From: Sphingomicrobium sp. XHP0239
Lineage (GTDB): Bacteria > Pseudomonadota > Alphaproteobacteria > Sphingomonadales > Sphingomonadaceae
DNA: 64,000 nucleotides
NCBI RefSeq assembly: GCF_039555325.1
Contig: NZ_CP154608.1
Location: forward strand, 930,001-994,000
Reading direction: 5' to 3'
Shown here: piece by piece, positions 43,648 to 52,740 of the stretch
Position numbering within the stretch: position 1 is the stretch's first letter
Layout of the letters: every line of letters starts with the position of its first letter
Program-made: the position numbers and the translations under genes
Notes under the pieces: generated by a model
What the model was told of the DNA's origin: nothing
The model's input: the letters and a program-made list of their open reading frames with translations, nothing else
Databases searched by the model: none

Positions 43648-44801
43648 GCCGCTCTCGCCTTCACCAGCGCGGCGGCGTCGGTACGTGCGGCGTCATCGAC
43701 CAGCAGGACGTCGTCGATGGTCCGCAGCGGCCCCTCGTTCGCGGCCTTCTCGAGCACCTGCTCAACCGTTGCCGCGATGTCGGCAAAACCGATCTTTCGA
43801 TCGAGAAAGGCCGCCACCGCCACCTCGTTCGCGGCATTGAGACGCGCGGGCGCGCTTCCTCCCGATTCAAGGGCGGTTCGCGCAAGTCGCAGCGCAGGAA
43901 AACGGTCGGCGTCGGGCGCTTCGAAATCGAGCCGTGCCACCGTTGCAAGGTCGAGCCGCTCGATATCTGTCTTCATCCGATCGGGCCAGGCGAGGCAGTG
44001 AGCGATCGGCACCCGCATGTCGCTGGGACCCAGCTGGGCCAGGATCGAACCGTCGCGATATTCGACGCAGCTGTGAATGACCGACTGGGGATGAACGACG
44101 ATGTCGATCCGCTCGCTGGGAAGCCCGAACAGATGATGCGCCTCGATCAGCTCGAGACCCTTGTTCATCATCGTCGCGCTGTCGACGCTGATCTTCGCCC
44201 CCATCGACCAGTTGGGATGCGCCACCGCCTGCTCGGGCGTCTTGGCCGCCATCTCGTCGGCGGACAGGGTCCGGAACGGGCCACCGCTCGCGGTCAGGAT
44301 CAGCCGATCGACCTGCGAGCAATCGCCATCCGCAAGACATTGGAAGATCGCATTATGCTCGCTGTCGACGGGCAGGATCCGCGCCCCATGCCGTCGCGCC
44401 GCTTCCATCATGAGCGCGCCCGCCGTGACGAGGCTTTCCTTGTTGGCGAGGCCGACGGTCACGCCCGCCTCGATCGCCGCCATCACCGGCTTCAGACCTG
44501 CCGTTCCGACGATCGCCGCCATGACCAGATCCGCGTCGCGCGCCACCGCGCACAGCGCGTCCTCGCCCGCCAGTGCCTCGCAATCGGTTTCCGAAAGTGC
44601 CGTGCGCAATTCGCCGAGCAGCCCGCCGTCCGCAATGACCGCCCGTTCGGCACCGACGCGCCGCGCGATCTGCGCCAGCCCCTCGACGTCGCTTCCGGCG
44701 GTCACCGATACGATGTCGAAGGCCGGATCGTCCTCGATCAGCGACAGAGTCGATCCGCCGACCGATCCGGTGGCTCCGAGAATGGCGATACGCTTGCTCA
44801 C
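43644..44801 (-). CDS. dxr: 1-deoxy-D-xylulose-5-phosphate reductoisomerase
   Basis: A 385-residue enzyme for the second MEP-pathway step. NADPH site IAILGATGSVGGSTLSLIED, catalytic-domain motifs LANKESLVTAG, ILPVDSEHNAIFQCL, LTASGGPFR, and ISVDSATMMNKGLELIEAHH are textbook. The frame is open far upstream, but GTG at 44801 overlaps the cdsA stop (GTGA). It works with ispDF at 5670 to make isoprenoid precursors for uppS (next but one upstream) and the carotenoids. Confidence 0.97.
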   Translation of the reverse strand: MSKRIAILGATGSVGGSTLSLIEDDPAFDIVSVTAGSDVEGLAQIARRVGAERAVIADGGLLGELRTALSETDCEALAGEDALCAVARDADLVMAAIVGTAGLKPVMAAIEAGVTVGLANKESLVTAGALMMEAARRHGARILPVDSEHNAIFQCLADGDCSQVDRLILTASGGPFRTLSADEMAAKTPEQAVAHPNWSMGAKISVDSATMMNKGLELIEAHHLFGLPSERIDIVVHPQSVIHSCVEYRDGSILAQLGPSDMRVPIAHCLAWPDRMKTDIERLDLATVARLDFEAPDADRFPALRLARTALESGGSAPARLNAANEVAVAAFLDRKIGFADIAATVEQVLEKAANEGPLRTIDDVLLVDDAARTDAAALVKARAA

Positions 44802-45445
44802 AGCCAGCCCGTATAGACCAGAACGGCGGTCAGTGTCGCCACCACCAGAAGGCCGTCCAACCGGTCGAAGACTCCGCCATGGCCCGGTAGCCAGCGCCCC
44901 GAATCCTTCACGCCAGCCATCCGCTTCATCTGGCTTTCGAACAGGTCGCCGACCTGCGCCGCCACCGCCGCGAACGGCGCGAGCATATAGAGACCGTGCG
45001 GCAGACCGACCCGCCATGTCCACAGCCCGCCGAGCACCGCCGCGAATACCATGCCGCCGATCAGACCTTCCCAGGTCTTGTTGGGACTGATCGCAGGAGC
45101 CAGCCTGTTTTTGCCCATCGTCTTGCCGACGGCATAGCCGCCGATGTCGGTCGCCCACGTCACGATGAACACCCACATGACGAGGTAGAAACCGTCCAGC
45201 GCGACCAGCAGGCCCGACCGGTCGCGCAGCCACAGGAGCGCGATGGCAGGGATCAGGCAGTAGAAGAAACCCGCCACCTTCCACCCCAGTCCCCGGTCGC
45301 GGACCAGCTGCATCCATTCCCAGTAGATCGCGGTGGCCACGGCGGCAACGAAGATCGCGAACATCATCCCGCCGGTCCAGGCGACCGCCACGGCGATCGC
45401 AACCATCAGCAATCCCACGATTGCCCGAATCGTCAGTTCGTTCAT
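44798..45445 (-). CDS. cdsA: Phosphatidate cytidylyltransferase
   Basis: A 215-residue membrane enzyme making CDP-diacylglycerol, the precursor for PssA at 49783. About six hydrophobic segments and the family signature near the C-terminus, VGDLFESQMKRMAGVKDSGR followed by LPGHGGVFDRLDG, are present, as is ISPNKTWEGLIGGMV. Shorter than E. coli CdsA (about 285), as in many alphaproteobacteria. ATG at 45445 overlaps the uppS stop; the long open extension upstream is shadow. Confidence 0.94.
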   Translation of the reverse strand: MNELTIRAIVGLLMVAIAVAVAWTGGMMFAIFVAAVATAIYWEWMQLVRDRGLGWKVAGFFYCLIPAIALLWLRDRSGLLVALDGFYLVMWVFIVTWATDIGGYAVGKTMGKNRLAPAISPNKTWEGLIGGMVFAAVLGGLWTWRVGLPHGLYMLAPFAAVAAQVGDLFESQMKRMAGVKDSGRWLPGHGGVFDRLDGLLVVATLTAVLVYTGWL

Positions 45446-46188
45446 CGGCCGCCGAACCGCCGCTGGCGTTTCTGATAGACCGCGATCGCCTCGCCCAGCG
45501 CCGCCGCATCGAAGTCGGGCCACAATTGGTCGAGGAAGATGAATTCGGCGTAGGCCGCCTGCCACAGAAGGAAATTGCTCAGTCGCTGCTCGCCCGACGT
45601 GCGGATGACGAGGTCGAGGTCGGGCAAACCGGCAGTCTGCATTGCATTTTCCATCGCGTCGCAATCGATACTGTCGACGGTCCGGTCCCCCGACGCCACC
45701 TGCTCCGCAAGCCGCCGCGCCGCGGCCGCGATTTCCTGCCGGCTCCCGTAGTTCAGCGCCACGTTGAGCGTCAGTCGCTCGTTGCCCGCCGTTTTCTCCG
45801 ACGCGCGCTGCAGTCGGTTCCAGAGGTCCGGCCCGAAGGCGCTCGGCTCGCCGATGAAGCGTAGGCGCACACCTTCGCGCGCCAGCTCTTCCAGCTCGCG
45901 ATCGAGGTAGAAGCGCATCAGCCCCTTGAGATCGGTGACTTCTTCCTCGCTCCGGCGCCAGTTCTCGCTCGAGAAGGCGTAGAGCGTCAGGCATTCGACC
46001 CCGTATTCGACCGCGGCGCGCAAAGTGCGTCGTACCGCCTCGGCACCTTCGCGGTGACCCGCGACACGGGGCAGCCCCTTCGCTTTCGCCCAGCGCCCGT
46101 TGCCGTCCATGATGATGGCAACGTGGCGCGGCACGTTCGCGCGGGTTTCCGCACTCGTCTCCGAAGAAGAGGCCAGCGCCTCGCTCAC
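45442..46188 (-). CDS. uppS: Undecaprenyl diphosphate synthase
   Basis: A 248-residue cis-prenyltransferase that makes the C55 lipid carrier for cell-wall synthesis. [20 protein letters not shown] is the pyrophosphate-binding start with the catalytic Asp; [18 protein letters not shown] and [20 protein letters not shown] with [15 protein letters not shown] are diagnostic. The GTG start overlaps the frr stop (GTGA), and the stop overlaps cdsA. Confidence 0.96.
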   Translation of the reverse strand: MSEALASSSETSAETRANVPRHVAIIMDGNGRWAKAKGLPRVAGHREGAEAVRRTLRAAVEYGVECLTLYAFSSENWRRSEEEVTDLKGLMRFYLDRELEELAREGVRLRFIGEPSAFGPDLWNRLQRASEKTAGNERLTLNVALNYGSRQEIAAAARRLAEQVASGDRTVDSIDCDAMENAMQTAGLPDLDLVIRTSGEQRLSNFLLWQAAYAEFIFLDQLWPDFDAAALGEAIAVYQKRQRRFGGR

Positions 46189-46742
46189 TGGGTGAGGATT
46201 TCCTTTTCCTTCGCCTCCGCGATCTTGTCGATCTCGGCGATCTTGTCGTCGGTCATCTTCTGGACTTCGGTCTCGTGACGCTTGCGCTCGTCCTCGCCGA
46301 ATTCACCCTTCTTTTCATCGGCCTTGATCGCATCGTTGCCATCACGTCGCACGTTGCGAACCGCGATTTTTGCCTTTTCGGCATATTGTCCGACGAGCTT
46401 CGCAAGCTCCTTGCGACGTTCCTCGGTCAGATCGGGGAGCGGCAGGCGAATGAGCTGCCCGTCGACCACGGGATTGACCCCAAGGCCCGCGTTGCGGATC
46501 GCCTTTTCGACATTGCCGATGTTCGACTTGTCCCAAACCTGCACGCTGATCAGCCGCGGCTCGGGTACCGAAACGGTCGCGACCTGGTTGATCGGCATGT
46601 TCGCACCATAGACCTCGACCTGCACCGGATCGAGCAGCGCGGTCGACGCGCGTCCCGTCCGCAGACCCGAAAGGTCGCCTCGAAGGCTTTCGACCGCGCC
46701 GTCCATGCGGCGGGAAATGTCGCTTTTCTCGTACTGGGCCAT
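46185..46742 (-). CDS. frr: Ribosome recycling factor
   Basis: A 185-residue factor that, with EF-G, splits post-termination ribosomes. It has the three-helix bundle plus beta domain: [60 protein letters not shown] and [23 protein letters not shown] at 46742 shares a base with the pyrH stop (TGATG). Confidence 0.97.
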   Translation of the reverse strand: MAQYEKSDISRRMDGAVESLRGDLSGLRTGRASTALLDPVQVEVYGANMPINQVATVSVPEPRLISVQVWDKSNIGNVEKAIRNAGLGVNPVVDGQLIRLPLPDLTEERRKELAKLVGQYAEKAKIAVRNVRRDGNDAIKADEKKGEFGEDERKRHETEVQKMTDDKIAEIDKIAEAKEKEILTQ

Positions 46743-47470
46743 CACTCGCTCTCCTCGTTGGTGACGATCGTCGCGGTCCCCTGCCCCGCCAGCACGCGCT
46801 GCAGCGTGCCTTCCTCGCGGATGTTGAAGACGACGATCGGAATATCATTGTCGCGGCACAGCGCCACCGCGCTCGCGTCCATGACGCGCAGATTGTCCGC
46901 CAGCACGCGGTCGAAGGTCAGGCTCTCGTAGCGGTTCGCACCCTTCACCTTCTTGGGATCCGCATCATAGACACCGTCCACGCTGGTTCCCTTGAGCAAT
47001 GCGTCGCAGCTCATCTCGGCCGCCCGCAGCGCCGCGGTCGTGTCGGTCGTGAAGAAGGGACTGCCCGTCCCGGCCGCGAAGATCACGACGCGGCCCTTTT
47101 CCATGTGCCGCCGGGCGCGGCGACGAATATAGGGTTCGCACACGCTCGCCATCGGAATGGCGGACTGGACCCGGGTATCGACTCCGATCTGCTCGAGGGC
47201 ATTCTGCATCGCCAGCGCATTCATCACGGTCGCGAGCATGCCCATGTAATCGGCGCTCGCCCGGTCGATGCCCTGCGCGGCGCCCGCGACCCCGCGAAAG
47301 ATGTTGCCCCCACCGACCACGATGCACAGCTCGAATCCCGCTTCCTTGGCCTTCTTGATCTCGCCCGCGACGCGGCCGGTCGTTTCCGGATCGATCCCGA
47401 ACGCACCTTTCCCCATCAGGACCTCGCCCGACAGTTTCAAAAGGACGCGATTGAAGGTCGGGCGGGTCAT
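46742..47470 (-). CDS. pyrH: UMP kinase
   Basis: A 242-residue amino-acid-kinase-fold enzyme: [13 protein letters not shown], the phosphate loop [36 protein letters not shown], and [20 protein letters not shown]. It converts UMP to UDP. An upstream start would add five residues; ATG at 47470 has GGAGA five bases before it. It is the third gene of rpsB-tsf-pyrH-frr, though a terminator separates it from tsf. Confidence 0.97.
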   Translation of the reverse strand: MTRPTFNRVLLKLSGEVLMGKGAFGIDPETTGRVAGEIKKAKEAGFELCIVVGGGNIFRGVAGAAQGIDRASADYMGMLATVMNALAMQNALEQIGVDTRVQSAIPMASVCEPYIRRRARRHMEKGRVVIFAAGTGSPFFTTDTTAALRAAEMSCDALLKGTSVDGVYDADPKKVKGANRYESLTFDRVLADNLRVMDASAVALCRDNDIPIVVFNIREEGTLQRVLAGQGTATIVTNEESE

Positions 47471-47541
47471 GAGGTCTCCGGGCACGAGGGTTTAAAGGCT
47501 CTTAGAAGGCACCGCCCAGCGTCACAAGGCATGAGGGCATG

Positions 47542-47575
47542 AAAAAAGGGCGGGAAAGCCAAAGCTCGCCCGCCC
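47542..47575 (-). terminator. Rho-independent terminator after tsf
   Basis: On the minus strand the stem CGGGCGGG-type GGGCGGG (47575-47569) pairs with CCCGCCC (47554-47548) across a 14-base loop and is followed by TTTTTT (47547-47542). It lies 28 bases after the tsf stop and 72 before pyrH, so part of the rpsB-tsf transcription should stop here. Confidence 0.8.
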
Positions 47576-47603
47576 CAATCCATTCGGTTCGAAAGGAAAA
47601 GAA

Positions 47604-48527
47604 CTACCGACCCGCGGCCTTCGCCACTTCCGCGGCGAAGTCGTCTTCTTCCTTCTCGATGCCCTCGCCGAGCTGATAGCGTTCGAAGGCGACGAGTTTG
47701 ATCTCGGCACCCGCTTCCTTGCCCGCAGCGCCGACGACGTCCGAAACCGGCGTCTTGTTGTCCATGACGAACAGCTGGCTCATCAGCGCGTTTTCCTTCG
47801 CGAACTTCTTGATCGAACCTTCGACCATCTTTTCCGCGATATTCTCGGGCTTGCCCGATTCCATCGCCTTGGCCTTAGCGATTTCACGCTCGCGATCGAG
47901 CATGTCCTGGTCGAGATCGTCCGCCGTCAGCGCCAGCGGATTGGCCGCCGCGATATGCATCGCGACCTGCTTGCCCAGCGTCTGGAGTTGCGCGGCGTCA
48001 GCCGTGCTCTCGAGCGCGACGAGTACGCCGATCTTGCCGAGGTTCGGCGCGGCGGCGTTGTGGACGTAGCTGACGATCGCACCCTGGTCGACGGACAGCG
48101 TTGATGTCCGGCGCAGCGACTGGTTCTCGCCGATCTTGGCGATGTTGTCGGTCAGGCGGTCTTCCACCGTGCCGTCGGCACCCGGATAATTCATGGCCTT
48201 CAGCGCGTCGATGTCGCCGTCGGCCGTGAGGCTGAGTTCGGCCACGTCCTTCACGAACGCCTGGAACGTGTCGTTCTTGGCGACGAAGTCGGTTTCCGAA
48301 TTAACTTCGATCACGGCGCCCTTGTTCCCGTCGACGGCAACGCCCACGAGACCTTCGGCAGCCGTGCGGCCCGACTTCTTCGCGGCGGCGGCAAGGCCCT
48401 TGGTGCGCAGCCAGTCGACCGCGGCTTCCATGTCGCCGTCGGTTTCGGCGAGCGCCTTCTTGCAATCCATCATGCCCGCGTTGGTGCGGTCGCGGAGTTC
48501 TTTCACCTGAGCGGCGGAAATGGCCAT
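47604..48527 (-). CDS. tsf: Elongation factor Ts
   Basis: A 307-residue guanine-nucleotide exchange factor for EF-Tu. The N-terminal UBA-like domain [20 protein letters not shown] and [20 protein letters not shown] are diagnostic, and [16 protein letters not shown] and [12 protein letters not shown] complete the core. AAAGGA lies upstream of ATG 48527. It follows rpsB by 113 bases containing hairpins. Confidence 0.98.
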   Translation of the reverse strand: MAISAAQVKELRDRTNAGMMDCKKALAETDGDMEAAVDWLRTKGLAAAAKKSGRTAAEGLVGVAVDGNKGAVIEVNSETDFVAKNDTFQAFVKDVAELSLTADGDIDALKAMNYPGADGTVEDRLTDNIAKIGENQSLRRTSTLSVDQGAIVSYVHNAAAPNLGKIGVLVALESTADAAQLQTLGKQVAMHIAAANPLALTADDLDQDMLDREREIAKAKAMESGKPENIAEKMVEGSIKKFAKENALMSQLFVMDNKTPVSDVVGAAGKEAGAEIKLVAFERYQLGEGIEKEEDDFAAEVAKAAGR

Positions 48528-48555
48528 TGAGGACGGTCCTTTCGAATTTGTGCAA

Positions 48556-48633
48556 GGGGGAAGGAACGGCCCATCGCCGTGCCCTCCCCCGGATCATGGT
48601 GTCGTGGCGCCAGCCCTACCGGGCCCGCACGAC
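48556..48633 (-). other. Two hairpins between rpsB and tsf
   Basis: One hairpin pairs GGGGG (48556-48560) with CCCCC (48586-48590) and, inside, CGGC (48567-48570) with GCCG (48576-48579). A second pairs GTCGTG (48601-48606) with CACGAC (48628-48633) around a GCCC/GGGC core. Neither has a T run, so they may be processing or attenuation elements that set the ratio of S2 to EF-Ts. Confidence 0.4.
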
Positions 48634-48640
48634 GGAAATG

Positions 48641-49396
48641 TTACGCGGTCGCGGCCGCTTCGGCGGGCGGATTCTCGCTCGCGCCGAAATCCTCGCCGCT
48701 CATCTGCGACTCCTGACCGCGACCCACGTTCGCCGCATTGGCGATGGCATCGCAGTACAGGCGGATGGCCCGGCTGGCATCGTCGTTGCCCGGAACCGGG
48801 AACGCGATCCCGCTCGGGTCGCAGTTCGAATCGAGGATCGCGATCACCGGGATGCCAAGCGTGTTGGCTTCCTTGATGGCGAGGTCTTCCTTGTTGGTGT
48901 CGATCACGAACATGACGTCGGGAAGCCCGCCCATATCGCGAATCCCGCCGAGGCTCTTCTCCAGCTTGTCGCGCTCGCGCGTGAGCTGAAGGACTTCCTT
49001 CTTGGTGAGGCCCGCGGTGTCTCCACCGAGCTTCTCTTCGAGGCTCTTGAGACGCTTGATCGAATTGGAAATGGTCTTCCAGTTGGTCAGCATACCGCCG
49101 AGCCAGCGATGGTTGACGTAGTGCTGACCGCAGCTCGCCGCATATTCGGCGATCGGCTCCGACGCGGTGCGCTTGGTCCCCACGAACAGCACCTTGCCGC
49201 CGCGCTGCACCGTCTGTTCGACGAAATCGAGCGCGCGGGCAAAGAGCGGAACGCTCTGCGAAAGATCGATGATATGGACACCGTTGCGCGCGCCGAAGAT
49301 GTACGGCTTCATGCGCGGGTTCCAGCGGTGGGTCTGGTGGCCGAAATGCGATCCGGCTTCGAGCAATTGCTGCATGGTGACGACATTGGCCGCCAT
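48641..49396 (-). CDS. rpsB: 30S ribosomal protein S2
   Basis: A 251-residue ribosomal protein: [80 protein letters not shown]. The C-terminus carries an Ala/Glu tail ending [16 protein letters not shown] lies before ATG 49396. First gene of rpsB-tsf. Confidence 0.98.
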   Translation of the reverse strand: MAANVVTMQQLLEAGSHFGHQTHRWNPRMKPYIFGARNGVHIIDLSQSVPLFARALDFVEQTVQRGGKVLFVGTKRTASEPIAEYAASCGQHYVNHRWLGGMLTNWKTISNSIKRLKSLEEKLGGDTAGLTKKEVLQLTRERDKLEKSLGGIRDMGGLPDVMFVIDTNKEDLAIKEANTLGIPVIAILDSNCDPSGIAFPVPGNDDASRAIRLYCDAIANAANVGRGQESQMSGEDFGASENPPAEAAATA

Positions 49397-49487
49397 AGGA
49401 TAGTCTCCTTCCGGTTATACGTCGGCGGGTCCAGAGAACTCTTCATGAGAGCACCGGTATGGTGGTCCCGCCTGCGAGATGGCGCGG

Positions 49488-49516
49488 CGATTAGGCGAAA
49501 AGCTGCCGCGCTTCAA
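49488..49516 (-). promoter_or_regulatory. Candidate promoter for rpsB
   Basis: On the minus strand TTGAAG (49516-49511) is followed by 17 bases and TAATCG (49493-49488), about 92 bases before the rpsB start. Spacing is ideal for the housekeeping sigma factor; the hexamers are only partial matches. Confidence 0.4.
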
Positions 49517-49646
49517 CCCCTTATCGCACCTGCGAAGCGCGATGAGAACAAAAAGAGACCGAAACGGCTTGACTTCACGAGAACGAAAGGCGAACTGTGG
49601 GACAGGAACGAAGCAGGAACGATTCTCAATCGCAGGGGTTGCCGCC

Positions 49647-49853
49647 ATGATCGTCGGACTGTTCTTCGCCTTTCTCATCGCTGCCATGTCGATGGCCTTC
49701 GCCTCCGTGTTCAATGCGGAAGGCGACAAGATCCGAGCGGCGCTCTCGGGCGAGAGCCGACCGGCACCCGTCGCTCGCGCCGTCAGTGTGCGGTGGGAGA
49801 AACCGCTGCCGTGTCGGCCCGCAATTCGTCCCGTTCTGCGCGCCGCCGCTTGA
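49647..49853 (+). CDS. Possible small membrane protein
   Basis: A 68-residue frame begins MIVGLFFAFLIAAMSMAFAS, one hydrophobic helix, followed by FNAEGDKIRAALSGESRP and a basic tail. AGGGG lies about eight bases before ATG 49647. The frame extends upstream to 49479, but that part looks like noncoding rpsB leader. It overlaps the 3' end of pssA by 71 bases on the other strand, which weakens the case. No family is recognised. Confidence 0.4.
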   Translation: MIVGLFFAFLIAAMSMAFASVFNAEGDKIRAALSGESRPAPVARAVSVRWEKPLPCRPAIRPVLRAAA

Positions 49854-50613
49854 CGCGGCCGTAGCTCGCCATGCTGAACGGCAGCAGCACGACGTAAAGC
49901 GCGCTGATGGCGAGAAGGGTGATCCACGGCGACGTGATCAACGCCGCCGCAAGCAGGCCGACGCCCGCCAGCGCTGGGATTCGCCAGGCACGCCGCAGCC
50001 GCAGGGACGACCAGCTGTAGGTCGCGACCGAACTGATCATCAAAAGCGCCACGAACAGCACCCACGGCATCACCACGTACCAGGCGCGGAAAAATTCGAT
50101 TTCCGTGATCAGCCACAGGTAAATGGGAACGAACGCCAGCCCCGCCCCCGTCGGCGCCGGCACTCCGGTAAGGTAGCCCGCCGACTTGTGCGGCTGATCG
50201 TCGGCATCGATCTGTGCGTTGAACCGCGCCAACCGGAGCGCACAGGTGACAGCGAGCGCCAGCGCGGCGATCCATCCGAACCGCGGTGCCTCCTGCAACG
50301 CCCACAGATAGATGATGAGCGCCGGAGCGACCCCGAACGCGATATTGTCGGACAGGCTGTCGAGTTCGGCCCCGAACCGGCTCTGCGCGCGCAGCAACCG
50401 GGCGACACGTCCGTCCAGCCCGTCGAGAACCCCCGCCACGATGATACAGCCTAGGGCAAGGCCCCAATGGTCCATTTCCCCGCCCGCCGCGGAGACCGCG
50501 TAGCGCACCCCCGTCAGCCCGAAGCACAAGGCCATCGCGGTGATCGCGTTGGGCGCCAGCGCACGAAACGGAAGCCCGCTTCCCGGCTTGATGTCCGGAT
50601 TTTCGTCTCTCAC
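49783..50613 (-). CDS. pssA: CDP-diacylglycerol-serine O-phosphatidyltransferase
   Basis: A 276-residue membrane CDP-alcohol phosphotransferase that makes phosphatidylserine. The motif D-x2-D-G-x2-A-R-x8-G-x3-D-x3-D is complete: Asp64, Asp67, Gly68, Ala71, Arg72, Gly81, Asp85, Asp89. Seven or so hydrophobic segments follow, and the C-terminal 30 residues are basic and cytoplasmic. It lies ten bases after psd, which converts its product. Confidence 0.94.
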   Translation of the reverse strand: MRDENPDIKPGSGLPFRALAPNAITAMALCFGLTGVRYAVSAAGGEMDHWGLALGCIIVAGVLDGLDGRVARLLRAQSRFGAELDSLSDNIAFGVAPALIIYLWALQEAPRFGWIAALALAVTCALRLARFNAQIDADDQPHKSAGYLTGVPAPTGAGLAFVPIYLWLITEIEFFRAWYVVMPWVLFVALLMISSVATYSWSSLRLRRAWRIPALAGVGLLAAALITSPWITLLAISALYVVLLPFSMASYGRVKRRRAERDELRADTAAVSPTAH

Positions 50614-50623
50614 GATGCGGCCC

Positions 50624-51370
50624 TCACTGGGCGCGGCCTTCGAGCCTGACGTCGCTGCCGAGGCGCGCCAGCACCGTCTCGCCCGCGATCGTCCGCTGAC
50701 CGAGCAGCACGTTCGACCCGGTTCCCTCGGGAAGATAGACGTCGACGCGGCTCCCGAACCGGATCAGCCCGACCCGCTCGCCCTTCTCGACGCTCTGTCC
50801 CTCCTTCACGTGGGTGAGGATCCGCCGTGCCACCAGTCCGGCGATCTGGGTGAAGCCGATCTGCGCGCCGTCCTCGCGCTGGACAAGGATGTGGCAACGC
50901 TCGTTGTCTTCGCTCGCCTTGTCGAGATCGGCATTCACGAACTTGCCCTCGATATAGGCGATCTTGGCGATCCGGCCGGCGATCGGCGCGCGATTGATAT
51001 GAACGTCGAAGACGCTCATGAAGATCGACACCCGCGTATAGGTCCCGTTACGCAACAAGCCCTCGCCGGTCAGTTCGGGCGGCGGCGCGCCCTTCTTGAT
51101 CATCGTGACCAATCCGTCGGCGGGTGCGATGACCAGTTCGGGATCGGTCGGCGCCACCCGCACCGGATCGCGGAAGAAGCTCGCGACCCAGATCGTGACC
51201 CCCACCATGAGCCAGGCGAGCAGTTCGCTGAACCATCCGTCGAACGCGACGAACAGGAAAAAGGCGACGAAGCCCGCGATGGCGACGAACTTGCGTCCCT
51301 CGGGATGGACTTCGGGAAATCGCCACTTGACCGCGGTCAGCTGGCTGTCTGGATGATCGATCTGGGCCAT
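50624..51370 (-). CDS. psd: Phosphatidylserine decarboxylase
   Basis: A 248-residue short-form (archaeal-type) decarboxylase that yields phosphatidylethanolamine. Two N-terminal hydrophobic segments ([16 protein letters not shown] and [17 protein letters not shown]) are followed by [40 protein letters not shown], and the autocleavage site Gly-Ser in [17 protein letters not shown], where Ser becomes the pyruvoyl group. psd-pssA is the usual pair and order. Confidence 0.95.
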   Translation of the reverse strand: MAQIDHPDSQLTAVKWRFPEVHPEGRKFVAIAGFVAFFLFVAFDGWFSELLAWLMVGVTIWVASFFRDPVRVAPTDPELVIAPADGLVTMIKKGAPPPELTGEGLLRNGTYTRVSIFMSVFDVHINRAPIAGRIAKIAYIEGKFVNADLDKASEDNERCHILVQREDGAQIGFTQIAGLVARRILTHVKEGQSVEKGERVGLIRFGSRVDVYLPEGTGSNVLLGQRTIAGETVLARLGSDVRLEGRAQ

Positions 51371-51512
51371 ATTCGGCGCTCCCCTAGGGCCCTATGGCCT
51401 CCGAAACAATAACGCCCCAACACATGGGAGCGCTCGCCGGTTGCGAAAGCCCCCGCTCCCCCTTAGAGCCTGCGACCAACCGAACACGCAAGAAAAAGAG
51501 GCTTCAGCGCAC

Positions 51513-52733
51513 ATGCAAAAGATCAAGGTCGCCAATCCGATCGTCGAACTCAACGGCGATGAAATGACTCGCATCATCTGGGACTGGATCAAGGAGCGGC
51601 TCATCGCGCCTTATCTCGACATCGATCTGAAGAGCTACGATCTGTCGATCGAGGAGCGCGACCGCACCGACGACCAGATCACCAAGGACGCGGCCCACGC
51701 GATCCGCGAACATGGCGTCGGCGTCAAATGCGCCACCATCACCCCTGACGAACAGCGCGTCGAGGAATTCGACCTCAAGAAGATGTGGCGCAGCCCCAAC
51801 GGCACGATCCGCAACATTCTCGGCGGCGTGGTCTTCCGCGAGCCGATCGTCATCGACAACGTTCCGCGCCTTGTCCCTGGCTGGACCGACCCGATCGTCG
51901 TTGGCCGTCACGCCTTCGGCGATCAGTATCGCGCCACCGATTTCCTCGTTCCGGGTCCCGGCACGCTGACGATGAAGTTCGTCGGCGATGACGGCGAGGT
52001 GATCGAGAAGGAAGTGCACCAGTTCCCCGAGGCCGGGGTCGCCATGGGCATGTACAACCATGACGACAGCATCCGCGACTTCGCGCGTGCCTGCATGAAC
52101 TACGGTCTCGACCGTGGCTGGCCCGTCTATCTGTCGACCAAGAACACGATCCTCAAGGCCTACGACGGCCGCTTCAAGGACCTGTTCCAAGAAGTGTTCG
52201 ACGCCGAATTCAAGGACAAGTTCGCCGAAGCGGGGATCGAGTATCAGCACCGCCTGATCGACGACATGGTGGCCTCCGCGCTCAAATGGAACGGCAAGTT
52301 CATCTGGGCCTGCAAGAACTATGACGGCGACGTTCAGTCGGACACCGTCGCGCAGGGCTTTGGTTCGCTGGGTCTGATGACCAGCGTCCTCATGTCGCCC
52401 GACGGCAAGACCGTCGAGGCCGAAGCCGCGCACGGCACCGTGACCCGCCACTATCGCCAGCACCAGGAAGGCCGCGCCACTTCGACCAACCCGATCGCGT
52501 CGATCTTCGCCTGGACGCGCGGCCTCATGTACCGCGGCAAGTTCGACGATACGCCCGACGTTGTGAAGTTCGCCGAAACGCTCGAGGACACCATCATCAA
52601 GACCGTCGAAGGCGGCCAGATGACCAAGGATCTCGCGATCCTGATCGGCCCCGACCAGGCGTGGATGACCACCGAGCAGTTCTTCGAAGCGATCGTGAAC
52701 AACTTCGAAGAGCGGATGCAGAACTGGAGCTAG
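51513..52733 (+). CDS. icd: NADP-dependent isocitrate dehydrogenase
   Basis: A 406-residue TCA-cycle enzyme of the eukaryote-like type II subfamily: [20 protein letters not shown], the substrate-binding [60 protein letters not shown], and [20 protein letters not shown]. The frame is open 24 codons upstream, but ATG at 51513 is the family start (MQKIKVANP). A weak promoter-like TTGCGA/TTAGAG pair lies near 51442-51470. Confidence 0.97.
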   Translation: MQKIKVANPIVELNGDEMTRIIWDWIKERLIAPYLDIDLKSYDLSIEERDRTDDQITKDAAHAIREHGVGVKCATITPDEQRVEEFDLKKMWRSPNGTIRNILGGVVFREPIVIDNVPRLVPGWTDPIVVGRHAFGDQYRATDFLVPGPGTLTMKFVGDDGEVIEKEVHQFPEAGVAMGMYNHDDSIRDFARACMNYGLDRGWPVYLSTKNTILKAYDGRFKDLFQEVFDAEFKDKFAEAGIEYQHRLIDDMVASALKWNGKFIWACKNYDGDVQSDTVAQGFGSLGLMTSVLMSPDGKTVEAEAAHGTVTRHYRQHQEGRATSTNPIASIFAWTRGLMYRGKFDDTPDVVKFAETLEDTIIKTVEGGQMTKDLAILIGPDQAWMTTEQFFEAIVNNFEERMQNWS

Positions 52734-52740
52734 GGCGACC

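Noticed and set aside
49602..49640. GGAAC elements before the 49647 frame as EcfG promoters
   Set aside because: The -10 would read GGTT rather than CGTT and would place transcription start almost on the ATG; too weak.
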